Source: CADCVQ01 sp038260305 (lineage in GTDB: Bacteria > Actinomycetota > Thermoleophilia > Solirubrobacterales > Solirubrobacteraceae). From it: DNA of 64,000 nt. The translations under genes and the position numbers were made by a program. Below are positions 16,125-25,568 of the stretch, piece after piece (position 1 is the stretch's first letter; each line of letters opens with the position of its first letter). The stretch spans positions 152,257-216,256 of the forward strand of contig JBBSNY010000002.1 of NCBI GenBank assembly GCA_038260305.1, in the 5' to 3' direction. The notes under the pieces were generated by a model. That model made no database searches. It saw only the letters and a list, made by a program, of their open reading frames with translations, and was not told the DNA's origin.

Positions 16125-17807
16125 TTGCGCCCGAGGGCCACGTTCGTACGCGTCGCGTTCGTCGCGGCAGCGCTCGCGCTGCTGCTGACTCCGGTGAGCG
16201 CCGGGGCCGCATCGCCGTACACCGGTCGCCTGCTCGTGACGCTCGACCCGAACCAAGGCGGCGCGCGCGCCGCGTCGGCGCTCGCCCTCGACGGCGTCAA
16301 GCGTGACGGGGCGCAGGTCCCGCAGATCGACCTCGTTTCCGTGCGCCCGACCGGCGGCCGAGCGCTTGCCGCCGTTGCCTCGCTGCTACGCAGGCGCGAC
16401 GGGGTGCGCCACGTCGAGCTCGAACGCCGCCACGAGCTGCGCTTCGTCCCCAACGACCCGGCGCTGACGACGCTCGAGACTGCCCCCGGCACCGCGCCGG
16501 GCACCACCCGCGAGTGGTGGGTCGCCCGCTCGAACCTGCCCGCCGCGTGGGACCTCGAGCGCGGCGACGGCGCGCTGGTCGCCGTCATCGACACCGGCAT
16601 CGACTCCGGCCATCCGGACCTGGCCGGCAAGATCGCCGGTGCCACCGACACCGATCCGACGCCCGGCGCCGGTGCCGCGACGGGCGACGAGAACGGCCAC
16701 GGCACGCACGTCGCCTCGCTCGCCTGCGCCGCGGGCGACAACGGCGCCGGCATCGTCGGGGCCGGCCTGAACTGTCGCCTGCTCGTCTTCAAGTCAGACC
16801 TCGGCGACGGCTCGATCGCGCAGTCGATCGTGCAGGCCGCCGACGCCGGCGCGGACGCGATCAACATGAGCTTCGGCAACAACGGCGCGACGCCCGCGGC
16901 GCGTGCGCTCACCGACGCGATCAAGTACGCGGCCGGCAAGGACGTCGTGCTCGTCGCCGCGGCCGCCGACCAGCCGGTCGAGGAGCAGGGCGATCCTGCA
17001 AACGTCCTGCAGCCGACCGGCAGCGGGCCGGACATCACCGCGGGACTCGGGCTATCGGTCACCGCTGCGACCTTCGCCGACCAGCGCGCCTCCTTCGCCG
17101 GCCGCGGCTCGCAGATCTCGCTCGCCGCCTACGGCTCCTACGACCCCGTGCTCGGTCCGGCCGGGCTGCTCGGGGCGTTCCCGGGGAACGTCACCGAGCT
17201 CGAGACCTCGGGCACGCTGTTCGATCCCAGAGCTGCGTGCAACTGCCGCACGCAGGTCGCGGGCGACAACCGCTACGCCTACCTGCAGGGCACGTCGATG
17301 GCCGCGCCGATCGTCGCCGGCATCGCCGCGCTCGGGCGTACGCTGAACCCCGACGCCCATGCCGCGGACATCATCCGCGCGCTCAAGCAGACCGCGACGC
17401 GCGCCGCGGGCACGAGCGACTGGTCGCCTGAGCTCGGCTGGGGGATCGTCAACGCGGGCGCCGCACTGACCGCGATCGCGGCGATCGACCGGCGGCCGCC
17501 GACCTCGAAGTTGCGCGGACCGAAGCGGCTGCGGCAGGCGCGGACGAGCACGCTGACGTGGTCGGGATCGGATCGGGCGCTGCCGAAGCTCACCGCCTCC
17601 GGCGTCGACTACTACGACGTCTACCGCGCGGCGAACAGATCGAAGACCTTCCGCCGCATCAAGCGCACGACGCGAAAGACCCTCAGGGTGAAGTTCAAGG
17701 CGGGCTCGCGCTACCGCTTCTACACGATCGCCGTCGACAAGGCCGGCAATCGCGAGGCGGTGCCGTCGAGGCCCGACCTCGTGACCCGCGTGGCCCGCGC
17801 TCGCTGA
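16125..17807 (+). CDS. Secreted subtilisin-family serine protease
   Basis: S8 peptidase of about 560 residues. Signal peptide ending LLLTPVSAGAA, a propeptide, then the catalytic triad in order: Asp in VAVIDTGIDSGHPDL, His in NGHGTHVA and Ser in GTSMAAPIV, with the NMSFGNNG oxyanion region. After the protease domain comes a fibronectin-like tail (WSGSDRALP...YYDVYRAANRSK...FYTIAVDKAGN). No ATG or GTG is available before the signal peptide, so TTG 16125 is the best start but is uncertain. It follows the sufT-like gene by 35 bases. Confidence 0.85.
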   Translation: MRPRATFVRVAFVAAALALLLTPVSAGAASPYTGRLLVTLDPNQGGARAASALALDGVKRDGAQVPQIDLVSVRPTGGRALAAVASLLRRRDGVRHVELERRHELRFVPNDPALTTLETAPGTAPGTTREWWVARSNLPAAWDLERGDGALVAVIDTGIDSGHPDLAGKIAGATDTDPTPGAGAATGDENGHGTHVASLACAAGDNGAGIVGAGLNCRLLVFKSDLGDGSIAQSIVQAADAGADAINMSFGNNGATPAARALTDAIKYAAGKDVVLVAAAADQPVEEQGDPANVLQPTGSGPDITAGLGLSVTAATFADQRASFAGRGSQISLAAYGSYDPVLGPAGLLGAFPGNVTELETSGTLFDPRAACNCRTQVAGDNRYAYLQGTSMAAPIVAGIAALGRTLNPDAHAADIIRALKQTATRAAGTSDWSPELGWGIVNAGAALTAIAAIDRRPPTSKLRGPKRLRQARTSTLTWSGSDRALPKLTASGVDYYDVYRAANRSKTFRRIKRTTRKTLRVKFKAGSRYRFYTIAVDKAGNREAVPSRPDLVTRVARAR

Positions 17808-17819
17808 GCGCCGAAGGCG

Positions 17820-19235
17820 TCAGGCGCCGGCGGTGGCATGCTGCGCGGCGAGCGCGACGAGCTCGGCGAGCGAGGCCTCGAGCGCCGCGGCGAGCTCGTC
17901 GAGGTCGTACATCGCGTCGTAGTCGCCGAGCAGCCCGAAGTCCATGTTGCCGTCGTAGGACATGATCGCGATCGATAGCGCGTGGTTCTTCGGCAGGAAG
18001 GCGATCGGGAAGACCGCCCTCATCCTGCGGCCCTGGACGTAGAGCGGGAACTGCGGCCCGGGGACGTTCGTCACGAGCATGTTGAACAGGCGCGTCGAGA
18101 AGTTGATCCGCGACGCCTGCGCGAGGATGGTCGGCGGCGCGAAGTTCTGCACGTTGGAGAGGACCTCGGCGCCGATCGCCTGCTTGGACTCCTTCAGGTC
18201 GTCCATCGCGGCGCGCACGACCGCCAGCCGCGCGACCGGGTCCTCGACCCACACCGGCAGCGGCCCGCGCATCGCGGCGATCCTGTTGCCGGCGGCGCCG
18301 CGCTCGTCCTGCGTACGGATCGACACCGGCACGAGCGCCCGCAGCTCGAGGCCCTCCGTGCGCACGCGGCGCGACTGCAGCCACTGGCGCAGCGCGCCCG
18401 CGACGACGGTCAGGACGACGTCGTTGACGGTTCCGCCGAAGGCGTTCTTGACGGATTTGAAGTCGGCGAGCTTCGAGACGACGCCGGCGAAGCGGCGGTG
18501 CGGGCCGATCGGCACGTTCAGCGGCGTCTCGGGCGCGGGGTTGAGTCCCGCCCAGACGATTTCGCCGATGCCCTCGGCCGCGACGCGGGCCTCGTGCATC
18601 GCGCGCTCGGGCGTCTGCAGCGCCGCGAGCGCCTTCGCGGTCATCGACGCCGACGCCTTCGCCATCCCGGCGACGCCGGCGCTCAGCAGCTCGACGGGGT
18701 TCGGATCGGTCTTGGGGACCCACGGGTCGAGGTCCTCGTCGATCGGTGTCGGCTCGGGGCCGAGGTCGAACAGGACCGTCGCGAGGTCGACGCCGGCGAT
18801 GCCGTCGATCATCGCGTGATGGGCCTTCGTCAGCAGGCCGAAGCTGCCGTCGTCGAGGCCCTCGATGAGCCACATCTCCCACAGCGGCTTGGAGCGGTCG
18901 AGCTGCTGGGAGAAGACCCGCGCGCAGAGCTGCATGAGCTGCTCGTGGCTGCCGGGCGCGGGCAGCGCCGTGTTGTGGACGTGGTACTCGAGATTGAAGT
19001 CCGTGTCATCCGTCCACAGCGGGCGCCCGCTGTTCGCCGGCGGGTACGTCAGGCGCTGGCGGTAGCGCGGCACGAGATGCAGGCGCCGGCGGATCGAGTC
19101 GAGGAACTCGTCGTAGTCCGGGACCGGGCCCTCGGCGATGACGAGCGCGCCGACGTGCATGTGCGACTCCGGACCCTCCTGGTGCAGGAAGGAGGCGTCG
19201 ATCGCCGTCAGTCGGTCGAGGTGTCTCGAGGGCAT
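17820..19235 (-). CDS. Wax-ester synthase/diacylglycerol acyltransferase (WS/DGAT)
   Basis: Bifunctional acyltransferase of 471 residues making triacylglycerol or wax esters from acyl-CoA. It begins RLTAIDASFLHQEG, carries the catalytic HHAMIDG motif, NDVVLTVVAGALR, and VTNVPGP near the C-terminus, all WS/DGAT hallmarks; the length is usual. TACGCT (19247-19242) is 6 nt before the ATG, so the transcript is probably leaderless. It suggests storage-lipid accumulation, as in other actinobacteria. Confidence 0.92.
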   Translation of the reverse strand: MPSRHLDRLTAIDASFLHQEGPESHMHVGALVIAEGPVPDYDEFLDSIRRRLHLVPRYRQRLTYPPANSGRPLWTDDTDFNLEYHVHNTALPAPGSHEQLMQLCARVFSQQLDRSKPLWEMWLIEGLDDGSFGLLTKAHHAMIDGIAGVDLATVLFDLGPEPTPIDEDLDPWVPKTDPNPVELLSAGVAGMAKASASMTAKALAALQTPERAMHEARVAAEGIGEIVWAGLNPAPETPLNVPIGPHRRFAGVVSKLADFKSVKNAFGGTVNDVVLTVVAGALRQWLQSRRVRTEGLELRALVPVSIRTQDERGAAGNRIAAMRGPLPVWVEDPVARLAVVRAAMDDLKESKQAIGAEVLSNVQNFAPPTILAQASRINFSTRLFNMLVTNVPGPQFPLYVQGRRMRAVFPIAFLPKNHALSIAIMSYDGNMDFGLLGDYDAMYDLDELAAALEASLAELVALAAQHATAGA

Positions 19236-19330
19236 GCGAGGAGCGTAGATGGTTGATCGCACGACCGGCAACGGACGATCCGCGGGCCTGCCTGCGTGCC
19301 GACCTAGGACCGCCCCGTACGCTCTGGCGA

Positions 19331-20401
19331 ATGTCCGAGGGCGAGCGGCTGACCGACAAGACGATCCGCGGCCTTGCGCTGCTCGTCGCCGCGCAGGTGC
19401 TGGTCATCGCCGTGGTGCTGATCTGGGCGCTGTCGGGCTTCCCGCTGCCGGACGCGATCACGGGCGCGGGTGCCGCCACGACCGCCACGACCGCCACGAC
19501 CGCCACGACCGCCACGACGGTACGCGCGCCCGCCGCGCCGGTCGCGGGCGTGAAGGCGGCCGCGGCCGGCGACATCGCCCCGCGGGCGACCGTCAACCGC
19601 TTCGACGGCCCGCGTGCCTTCGCGCTGCTGCGCGAGGAGGTACGCCGCTACGGCTGGCGCCCGGCGGGATCGTCGAATCTGCGTCGGCTCGCCGTGCGCC
19701 TGCGAGATCTGCTCCCCAACGGGCGCTTCGAGTCGATCCCCGGTCACCCCAAGCTGCGCAACGTCGTCGGCTTGATCCCCGGTCACGGTAAGGCGATCGT
19801 CCTCGGCGCGCACTACGACGTCGAATCGCATCCGACGGGCTTCGTCGGCGCCAACGACGGCGCCGCCGGCACGGCCGCCGCGGTCTGGCTCGCGCGGGCG
19901 CTGGCGCGGGCGCCGCGCACGCACGCCGACCGCCCCGTGCGGGTCGTGCTCTTCGACGGCGAGGAGGAGCCGCTGCAGCCGCCGGACTGCCTCGAGGACA
20001 GCCACTTCATCCAGTGCGCGCTGCGCGGCTCGAAGGCGTACGTCCGCCGCCACCGCTCCGAGGTGCAGAGCATGGTGCTGCTCGACTACATCGCCCAGCG
20101 CGACAACCTGAAGTTCGGGCGCGAGGGCAACTCCACAATCGACCTGTGGGCGCAGCTGCGAACGGCCGCGGCTGACGTCGGCGTCGGGGCGCTGTTCCCC
20201 GAGAGGGACGCACCGGTATCGATCATCGACGACCACTACTGGTTTGAGCAGGCGGGCATCCCTGCGATCGATCTCATCGATTTCGACTACCCGCCGCGCG
20301 ACTCGCTGGGCGACACGCTTGACAAGGTCTCCGAGCGCAGCCTCGACGCCGTCGGCGAGGCGGTCTATCTCTACGTCGCGCGCCAACGACGCGCGGGCTG
20401 A
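19331..20401 (+). CDS. Membrane-anchored M28 family metallopeptidase
   Basis: Aminopeptidase-like protein of 356 residues. One N-terminal membrane helix (LALLVAAQVLVIAVVLIWALSG) is followed by a low-complexity Ala-Thr-Thr linker (a 9-bp repeat at 19475-19519). The di-zinc domain shows GAHYDVESH, GANDGAAG, FDGEEE and DDHYWFEQAG, matching the M28 metal ligands and catalytic Glu; PxDxLDT-like endings are also present. TACGCT (19318-19323) lies 7 nt from the ATG. Likely extracytoplasmic peptide trimming. Confidence 0.85.
   Translation: MSEGERLTDKTIRGLALLVAAQVLVIAVVLIWALSGFPLPDAITGAGAATTATTATTATTATTVRAPAAPVAGVKAAAAGDIAPRATVNRFDGPRAFALLREEVRRYGWRPAGSSNLRRLAVRLRDLLPNGRFESIPGHPKLRNVVGLIPGHGKAIVLGAHYDVESHPTGFVGANDGAAGTAAAVWLARALARAPRTHADRPVRVVLFDGEEEPLQPPDCLEDSHFIQCALRGSKAYVRRHRSEVQSMVLLDYIAQRDNLKFGREGNSTIDLWAQLRTAAADVGVGALFPERDAPVSIIDDHYWFEQAGIPAIDLIDFDYPPRDSLGDTLDKVSERSLDAVGEAVYLYVARQRRAG
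19475..19519 (+). repeat. Five tandem 9-bp units in a linker
   Basis: GCCACGACC is repeated five times (the last unit ends in G), encoding Ala-Thr-Thr units between the membrane helix and the peptidase domain. Copy number could vary between strains by slippage without breaking the frame. Confidence 0.9.
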
Positions 20402-20445
20402 GGAAGTCCGCCGGACCGCGACGGCTGATGCCTAGACTTCGAGGC

Positions 20446-21414
20446 ATGGCATTCATCGTCGAGAAGCTGCTGCTCGCCGCGCCGCGCGGCTACTGCGCGG
20501 GCGTCGACCGCGCCGTGCAGACCGTCGAGCGCGCGCTCGAGCTCTACGGCGCGCCGGTCTACGTGCGCAAGGAGATCGTCCACAACAAGCACGTCGTCGA
20601 GACGCTGCGCGAGCGTGGCGCGATCTTCGTCGACGAGATCGACGAGTCGATCCCCGCGGGCGCGACGACGGTCTTCTCGGCGCACGGCGTCTCGCCGGCG
20701 GTCCACGCCCACGCGGCCGAGCGTGGGCTGTCGACGATCGACGCGACATGCCCGCTCGTGACGAAGGTCCACGTCGAGGTCAAGAAGTTCGCCGCCGACG
20801 GCTACACGATCGTGCTCATCGGTCACGACGGCCACGAGGAGGTCGAGGGCACGATGGGCGAGGCGCCCGAGCGCGTCGTGCTCGTGCAGAGCGAGGCCGA
20901 CGTCGAGGCGCTCGAGGTCGACGATCCCAGCCGCGTCGCGTTCGTCTCGCAGACGACGCTGTCGGTCGACGAGACGCGCACGATCATCGCCCGGCTGCGC
21001 GAGAAGTTCCCGCAGATCACGGGTCCGCGCACCGACGACATCTGCTACGCGACGACGAACCGCCAGTCGGCCGTCAAGCAGATGGCCGCATCATGCGACC
21101 TGCTGCTCGTCATCGGCTCGCGCAACTCGTCGAACTCGCTGCGCCTCGTCGACGTCGCCCGCGACATGGGCACCGAGTCACATCTCATCGACAACGAGAC
21201 GCAGGTCGAGGAGGCGTGGCTGGAGGGCAAGCGCGTCGTCGGCATCTCGTCGGGGGCCAGCGCCCCGGAGGTGCTCGTGCAGCGGCTTGTCGCGTTCTTC
21301 ACCGACCGCGGCGTGCAGGACGTCTCAGAGTTCGAGGTCATGCGCGAGGACGTGCGCTTCATGCTGCCCAAGCGCATCCGCGTCGACCTCGCCGCGCAGG
21401 CGGAACACGCGTAA
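20446..21414 (+). CDS. ispH: 4-hydroxy-3-methylbut-2-enyl diphosphate reductase
   Basis: Last enzyme of the MEP isoprenoid pathway, a [4Fe-4S] reductase of 322 residues. The three cluster cysteines are C17 (PRGYCAGV), C102 (ATCPLVTK) and C200 (DICYATTNRQ); VHNKHVV, SAHGVSP and the substrate-binding TTNRQ are all present. ATG 20446 is favoured by TAGACT at 20433-20438, seven bases upstream, over the upstream in-frame ATG at 20428. Stand-alone gene. Confidence 0.95.
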   Translation: MAFIVEKLLLAAPRGYCAGVDRAVQTVERALELYGAPVYVRKEIVHNKHVVETLRERGAIFVDEIDESIPAGATTVFSAHGVSPAVHAHAAERGLSTIDATCPLVTKVHVEVKKFAADGYTIVLIGHDGHEEVEGTMGEAPERVVLVQSEADVEALEVDDPSRVAFVSQTTLSVDETRTIIARLREKFPQITGPRTDDICYATTNRQSAVKQMAASCDLLLVIGSRNSSNSLRLVDVARDMGTESHLIDNETQVEEAWLEGKRVVGISSGASAPEVLVQRLVAFFTDRGVQDVSEFEVMREDVRFMLPKRIRVDLAAQAEHA

Positions 21415-21436
21415 CGCGCCAGGCCCAGGCCCGGCC

Positions 21437-21790
21437 CTACCGCTGCGGGGGAGGTCCGAAGGACCTCGGCGGTGGCGCGACCCACGGCTTGGCGGGCGGC
21501 GGCGGGTTCTCGTCGAGCCAGCGCTTGGCGGCGGTCGTCGCCTCGGTCGCGATCGCCGACCACTCGGTGCCGCGCGCCGGGCGCTGCATGACGCCAACGT
21601 CCGAGAGCGTGAGCACGATCGACTCCAGCGGGCTGCTGCAGTACGACCACGGCTCCGGGAATGGATCCCCGACCGCCGCGTTGGCGACCCACTCGATGAG
21701 CCGGCGATCGCTCGCCGACGGCTCGATGCGCGCGCTGCGCTGCGGGTTTGCGTGCGTCCAGACCTTGCTCGCGTCCATAGCGTCCAGCAT
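21437..21790 (-). CDS. Small protein of unknown function
   Basis: Product of 117 residues. A plausible soluble domain (VWTHANPQRSARIEPSASD, LIEWVANAAVGDPFPEPWSY, IVLTLSDVGVMQRPARG) is followed by a Pro-rich tail. The start could be 21790 or 21778. It is convergent with ispH and divergent from the metallophosphoesterase. Family not recognised. Confidence 0.6.
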   Translation of the reverse strand: MLDAMDASKVWTHANPQRSARIEPSASDRRLIEWVANAAVGDPFPEPWSYCSSPLESIVLTLSDVGVMQRPARGTEWSAIATEATTAAKRWLDENPPPPAKPWVAPPPRSFGPPPQR

Positions 21791-21847
21791 CGCACACGGG
21801 TGGGCGGGCGGGTGGGTGGGCTCGCAGTGACGTAGCCTGCGCCGCCC

Positions 21848-22966
21848 ATGCGCACGCTCGTCATCTCCGATCTGCACCTCGGAGTTCGCACGGGCGCGGA
21901 CGTGCTGAGCCGTCCGCAGGCGCTCGACGTCCTGTGCTCGCGCCTGCAGGGTGTCGACCGGCTCGTCCTGCTCGGCGACACGCTCGAGCTGCGTCACGGT
22001 CCCGCCCGTGACGCGCTTGCCGCAGCCGAGCCGGTCATGCGCGCGATCGGCGACGCGCTCGGCGCCGGCGCCACCGTCACGATCCTCGCCGGCAACCACG
22101 ACCACGCGCTCGTCGCCGGCTGGCTGGACTGGCGCGGCCGTCGGGAGCAGCCCCAGCCGCTGGCGCCCGACGAGCGCGCCGCGCCGCAGCGCAGCTCATG
22201 GCTGACCAAGCGCCTTGCGGGCTGGCTCGCCCCGGCAAGCGTCGAGGTCGCCTACCCGGGCGTCTGGCTGCGCGACGACGTCTACGCGATGCACGGCCAC
22301 TACCTCGACATGCACTGCGAGATCCCGACGCTCGAGGTGCTCGCCGGGCGCGCAATGGCGCGGATCGTCGGCGGCGTCCCGGCGCGCGCCGTGCCCGACG
22401 ACTACGAAGCCCTGCTCGCGCCGATCTACGCGTGGATTCACTCCAGCGCGCAGCGAACCTCCGCGCGGCGGCGCGCGGCCGGCGGCAGCGGCGCCGCGCT
22501 GAAGGTCTGGGGCGCGCTGGAGGGCGGCTCGGGGCGCCGCCGCCGCCCGAGCCGAGTCGCGGTCCGCGCTGGCTTTCGCGCGGCCGTGGCTACGGCGAAC
22601 GCGGCCGGCCTCGGCCCGCTGCGGCCCCAGATCGACGGCCCGCAGATGCGTCGCGCCGGCCTCGCGGGCATCGCCGAGGCCGCGCGCCGTCTGGGCCTCG
22701 CGCCCGCGCATCTCATCTTCGGGCACACGCATCGAACCGGCATGCTCGAAGGCGACGAGCCGGGGGAGTGGCGCAGCGCTGCGACGCGCCTGCACAACGC
22801 CGGCTGCTGGGTCTTCGAGACGCACTTCATGGGCCGCTCGACGTGGGCGCAGAACCCGTACTGGCCGGGCGGCGCGATCGCGATCGACGACGACGGCCCG
22901 CCGCGGCTGGAGCGGCTGCTCGGCGAGCTCTCCGCCGACGTGCTACGCGGCCCGGGCGGACGCTGA
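21848..22966 (+). CDS. Calcineurin-like metallophosphoesterase
   Basis: Product of 372 residues with the metallophosphoesterase metal-binding series: ISDLHLG, LLGDTLELR, AGNHDHAL and the terminal FGHTHR. The fold resembles UDP-2,3-diacylglucosamine hydrolase-like and YbbF-like enzymes, with a helical insert (AAVATANAAG) after a MHGHYLDMH segment. TAGCCT (21833-21838) is 9 nt before the ATG. The physiological substrate is unknown. Confidence 0.85.
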   Translation: MRTLVISDLHLGVRTGADVLSRPQALDVLCSRLQGVDRLVLLGDTLELRHGPARDALAAAEPVMRAIGDALGAGATVTILAGNHDHALVAGWLDWRGRREQPQPLAPDERAAPQRSSWLTKRLAGWLAPASVEVAYPGVWLRDDVYAMHGHYLDMHCEIPTLEVLAGRAMARIVGGVPARAVPDDYEALLAPIYAWIHSSAQRTSARRRAAGGSGAALKVWGALEGGSGRRRRPSRVAVRAGFRAAVATANAAGLGPLRPQIDGPQMRRAGLAGIAEAARRLGLAPAHLIFGHTHRTGMLEGDEPGEWRSAATRLHNAGCWVFETHFMGRSTWAQNPYWPGGAIAIDDDGPPRLERLLGELSADVLRGPGGR

Positions 22967-22973
22967 GCTGCCG

Positions 22974-23738
22974 TCAGGCGACGACGCCGGGCGTGAACTG
23001 GACGGCGTGGCAGACGACGCCGTCGCCGATCTCGAGCGCGAGCTCGCCCTCGGTATGGCCGTCGTGCTCGACGAGCGCGAAGCAGCCGGAGTGCCCGACC
23101 GCGATCTCGGCTCCGTTGGCGCGGATGACCGGCGCCGGCGCGTCGGCAGGCGCAGTGCGCTCGAGCACGGCCCACACCTCGCCGGCCTCGTAGCGACCCG
23201 ACCACGGGCCCGCCTGGTCGTCGGTCTGCGCCGCCAGCGGCGCGCCGGGGACGTCCTCGGGGCGGATCGGCCTGACCGGCTCGAACGTCTCGCCAAGCAG
23301 CTCGCAGATCTCCGCCTCGGTCTCCTCGTAGGCGCCCTCGCCGGCGTGCGTCGAGAAGAGGCGCAGGCGCTGGTCGAAGAGGTAGCGCGCCGGCCAGACC
23401 TCGTTGCCGTAGTCGCGCCAGAGCCTGAAGTCGGCGTCGATGACGACGGGATGCTCGATCCCCAGCCGCGCCACGGCCGCTCGCACCTCGGCCGCGTCGC
23501 GCGATGGCGGGTAGCCGCCCGCAAGGGCGGAGATCACGCGCAGCCCCAGCGCCGCGTAGCGCGTGTGCCAGGCCTGCACGTAGGGCAAGGTGCGCAGGGA
23601 GTTGCAGCGACAGAAGTCCCAGAACTCGACGAGCACGGGCCGCCCGAGCTGCTGGTCCATGCGCAGGCTCGCGACGTTCACCCACTCGAGGTCGGGCGGG
23701 ATCATCGGGGCGCTGAGCGTGTCGACCGGTGCGCGCAA
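22974..23738 (-). CDS. Thioredoxin-fold protein with CxC motif
   Basis: Product of about 254 residues. An N-terminal thioredoxin-like domain (PVLVEFWDFCRCNSLRTLPYVQAWHTRY) carries C-R-C rather than the usual CxxC, followed by DADFRLWRDYGNEVWPARYLFD, which resembles the AhpC/DipZ family. A beta-rich C-terminal domain (GRYEAGEVWAVLE, AVGHSGCFALVEHDG) resembles the DipZ C-terminal domain. TTG 23738 fits a TACGTT box seven bases upstream; TTG 23747 is an alternative. No signal peptide. Probably a disulfide or peroxide enzyme of the cytoplasm. Confidence 0.7.
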   Translation of the reverse strand: MRAPVDTLSAPMIPPDLEWVNVASLRMDQQLGRPVLVEFWDFCRCNSLRTLPYVQAWHTRYAALGLRVISALAGGYPPSRDAAEVRAAVARLGIEHPVVIDADFRLWRDYGNEVWPARYLFDQRLRLFSTHAGEGAYEETEAEICELLGETFEPVRPIRPEDVPGAPLAAQTDDQAGPWSGRYEAGEVWAVLERTAPADAPAPVIRANGAEIAVGHSGCFALVEHDGHTEGELALEIGDGVVCHAVQFTPGVVA

Positions 23739-23809
23739 GGTCGGCAACGTAGCAGCGTGCCGCTGGCGGTCCGGCGCGGTCTCGGTGCCCGCTTCCTAGA
23801 CTGCCGCGC

Positions 23810-25228
23810 ATGAACCGACGCCGCCTGTTCGCCGCCGTCATGGTGGCGATCGGCGCGCTTGTCGTGCTGCCGCAGGCCGCGGTCGCCCACGGCCTCGTCG
23901 GCCGCGAGGACCTGCCGATCCCGAAATGGCTGTTCGGCTGGGCGGCGACGGTGGTCCTCGTCGCTTCGTTCGTCGGCCTCGCGGTCCTGTGGCCGAAGCC
24001 GCGCCTCGAGCAGGCGTCCGAGAAGCGCTGGTTCGCCGTCCCGCGGCTGCTGGACCCGCTCTGCGGCCTGATCGGCGTCGGGACCTTCGTGCTGCTCATC
24101 TACGCCGGCTTCAACGGCTCGCAGACCGCCACGAACAACATCACCCCGACGTTCGTCTTCGTGATCTTCTGGGTCGGCGTCCCGGTCCTGAGCCTGCTCG
24201 TCGGCGACGCCTTCAAGGTCTTCAACCCGTGGCTGGCGATCGCGCGCGCGGCCGCCGCGATCGCGTCGAAGGTCAGCCGCAACGGGCTGCCGGAGCCGAT
24301 GGCCTACCCCGCGGCGCTCGGGCGCTGGCCCGCGGCGGCCGGGATCCTCGCGTTCGCGTGGGTCGAGCTCGTCTACTCCGGTCGCGCCGACCCCAGCCAT
24401 CTCGCGGTGCTGATCCTCGCCTACGCGGCGGTGCAGTTCGTCGGGATGGCGCTCTACGGCACGGAGGCCTGGAATCGCTACGGCGACGCGTTCGGCGTCT
24501 ACTTCGGGCTCTTCGCGCGCCTGTCCGCCCTGCGCTGGGAGGGCGGGGTCGCGTACCGGCGGATGGCACTCAGCGGCCTGACCTCGCTCGACGCCGTCCC
24601 CGGCACGGTCGCGCTCGCCTGCACGATGATCGGCACGACGTCGTTCGACGGCTTCTCGGCCGGCCCGGCGTGGGGCGAGATCGCTCCACGCATGACCGAC
24701 TCGCTGCGCAACGTCGGCTTCAGCCAGGCGACGGGGCTGGAGATCGCGTACACGCTCGGGCTCGTCATCGTCGTCTCGCTCGTGGCGGGCCTGTACCGCC
24801 TCGGCGTCGTCGGGATGCGCAACGCGAGCAACACCGACGAGCCGACCGACAAGCTCGCCGCGCGCTTCGCGCACACGCTGATCCCGATCGCGCTCGCGTA
24901 CGTCGTCGCGCACTACTTCTCGCTGCTCGGGTACCAGGGCCAGGCGATGTTCTACCTCGTGTCCGACCCGCTCGGCAGCGGCGCGAACATCTTCGGCACC
25001 TCGCAGGCGACGATCGACTACACGTTCATCTCCGCGACGGGGATCTGGTACGTCCAGGTCGCCGCGCTCCTCGCCGGCCACGTCTGCGGCCTGATCCTGG
25101 CGCACGACCGCGCGCTGATCACGTTCAAGGACGGTCGGGCGGCGACCCGTTCGCAATACTGGATGCTCGCCGTGATGATCGCCTTCACCTCCCTAGGCCT
25201 GTGGCTGCTGTCGGCGGCCAACTCGTGA
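23810..25228 (+). CDS. Polytopic membrane protein of unknown function
   Basis: Product of 472 residues with an N-terminal signal-like helix ending VAHG and about eleven further hydrophobic segments. Conserved-looking loops include GREDLPIPKWLFGW, NPWLAIARA and GTEAWNRYGDAFGVYFGLFARLS. I recall similar actinobacterial proteins being labelled fenitrothion hydrolase, which I cannot verify and would not rely on. TAGACT (23797-23802) is 7 nt before the ATG. It is translationally coupled (GTGA) to a 61-residue membrane protein, so the two may form one complex. Confidence 0.75.
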   Translation: MNRRRLFAAVMVAIGALVVLPQAAVAHGLVGREDLPIPKWLFGWAATVVLVASFVGLAVLWPKPRLEQASEKRWFAVPRLLDPLCGLIGVGTFVLLIYAGFNGSQTATNNITPTFVFVIFWVGVPVLSLLVGDAFKVFNPWLAIARAAAAIASKVSRNGLPEPMAYPAALGRWPAAAGILAFAWVELVYSGRADPSHLAVLILAYAAVQFVGMALYGTEAWNRYGDAFGVYFGLFARLSALRWEGGVAYRRMALSGLTSLDAVPGTVALACTMIGTTSFDGFSAGPAWGEIAPRMTDSLRNVGFSQATGLEIAYTLGLVIVVSLVAGLYRLGVVGMRNASNTDEPTDKLAARFAHTLIPIALAYVVAHYFSLLGYQGQAMFYLVSDPLGSGANIFGTSQATIDYTFISATGIWYVQVAALLAGHVCGLILAHDRALITFKDGRAATRSQYWMLAVMIAFTSLGLWLLSAANS

Positions 25229-25410
25229 GCGCGCTGCCGATCGCGCACGCCGGGCACTGGATCACCGGCCTGCTGTACCTCGTGCCGCTCGTCCTCGTCG
25301 TCGGGATGTTGATGGTCACGGCGCGCCGCGACCGCCGCGCGGAGGCCGCCGAGATCGCGGCCGACGGGCCGCCACAGGACGCGCCGCCCGACGAGCCCTC
25401 GGCGCCCTAG
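25225..25410 (+). CDS. Small single-helix membrane protein
   Basis: Product of 61 residues: short N-terminal LPIAHAGHWI, one membrane helix (GLLYLVPLVLVVGMLMV), then a charged Pro-rich tail. The GTG overlaps the stop of the large membrane protein gene (GTGA), so it is probably a small subunit of the same assembly. Its stop codon falls within the CCTAG duplicated by the MITE-like element just downstream. Confidence 0.75.
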   Translation: MSALPIAHAGHWITGLLYLVPLVLVVGMLMVTARRDRRAEAAEIAADGPPQDAPPDEPSAP

Positions 25411-25568
25411 GAAGTGTCACTGAACAAGATGTGGCGATCGGGGTGCCGGATCGTGGATGCCAGGGGCCGCGCGCGAGCGCAGGCGAGCGCCAGCCCGTCG
25501 AGCATCGCGAGTGGCGCATGGCGCCGCGAGACGGTGCACCGAGCCCGCAGCTTGTTCATTGACGCTGA
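25411..25568. mobile_element. MITE-like element (158 bp) with 5-bp target duplication
   Basis: Terminal inverted repeats AGTGTCACTGAACAAG (25413-25428) and CTTGTTCATTGACGCT (25551-25566) match at 14 of 16 positions. The element is bracketed by CCTAG at 25406-25410 and 25569-25573, consistent with a target-site duplication. It encodes no transposase; the G+C-rich interior has no convincing gene. It may be a non-autonomous element or the remnant of a deleted insertion sequence. Confidence 0.65.

Noticed and set aside
25316..25519. Minus-strand frame inside the MITE-like element as a transposase fragment
   Set aside because: It runs into the flanking gene, has no transposase motif and is probably chance coding in GC-rich DNA.
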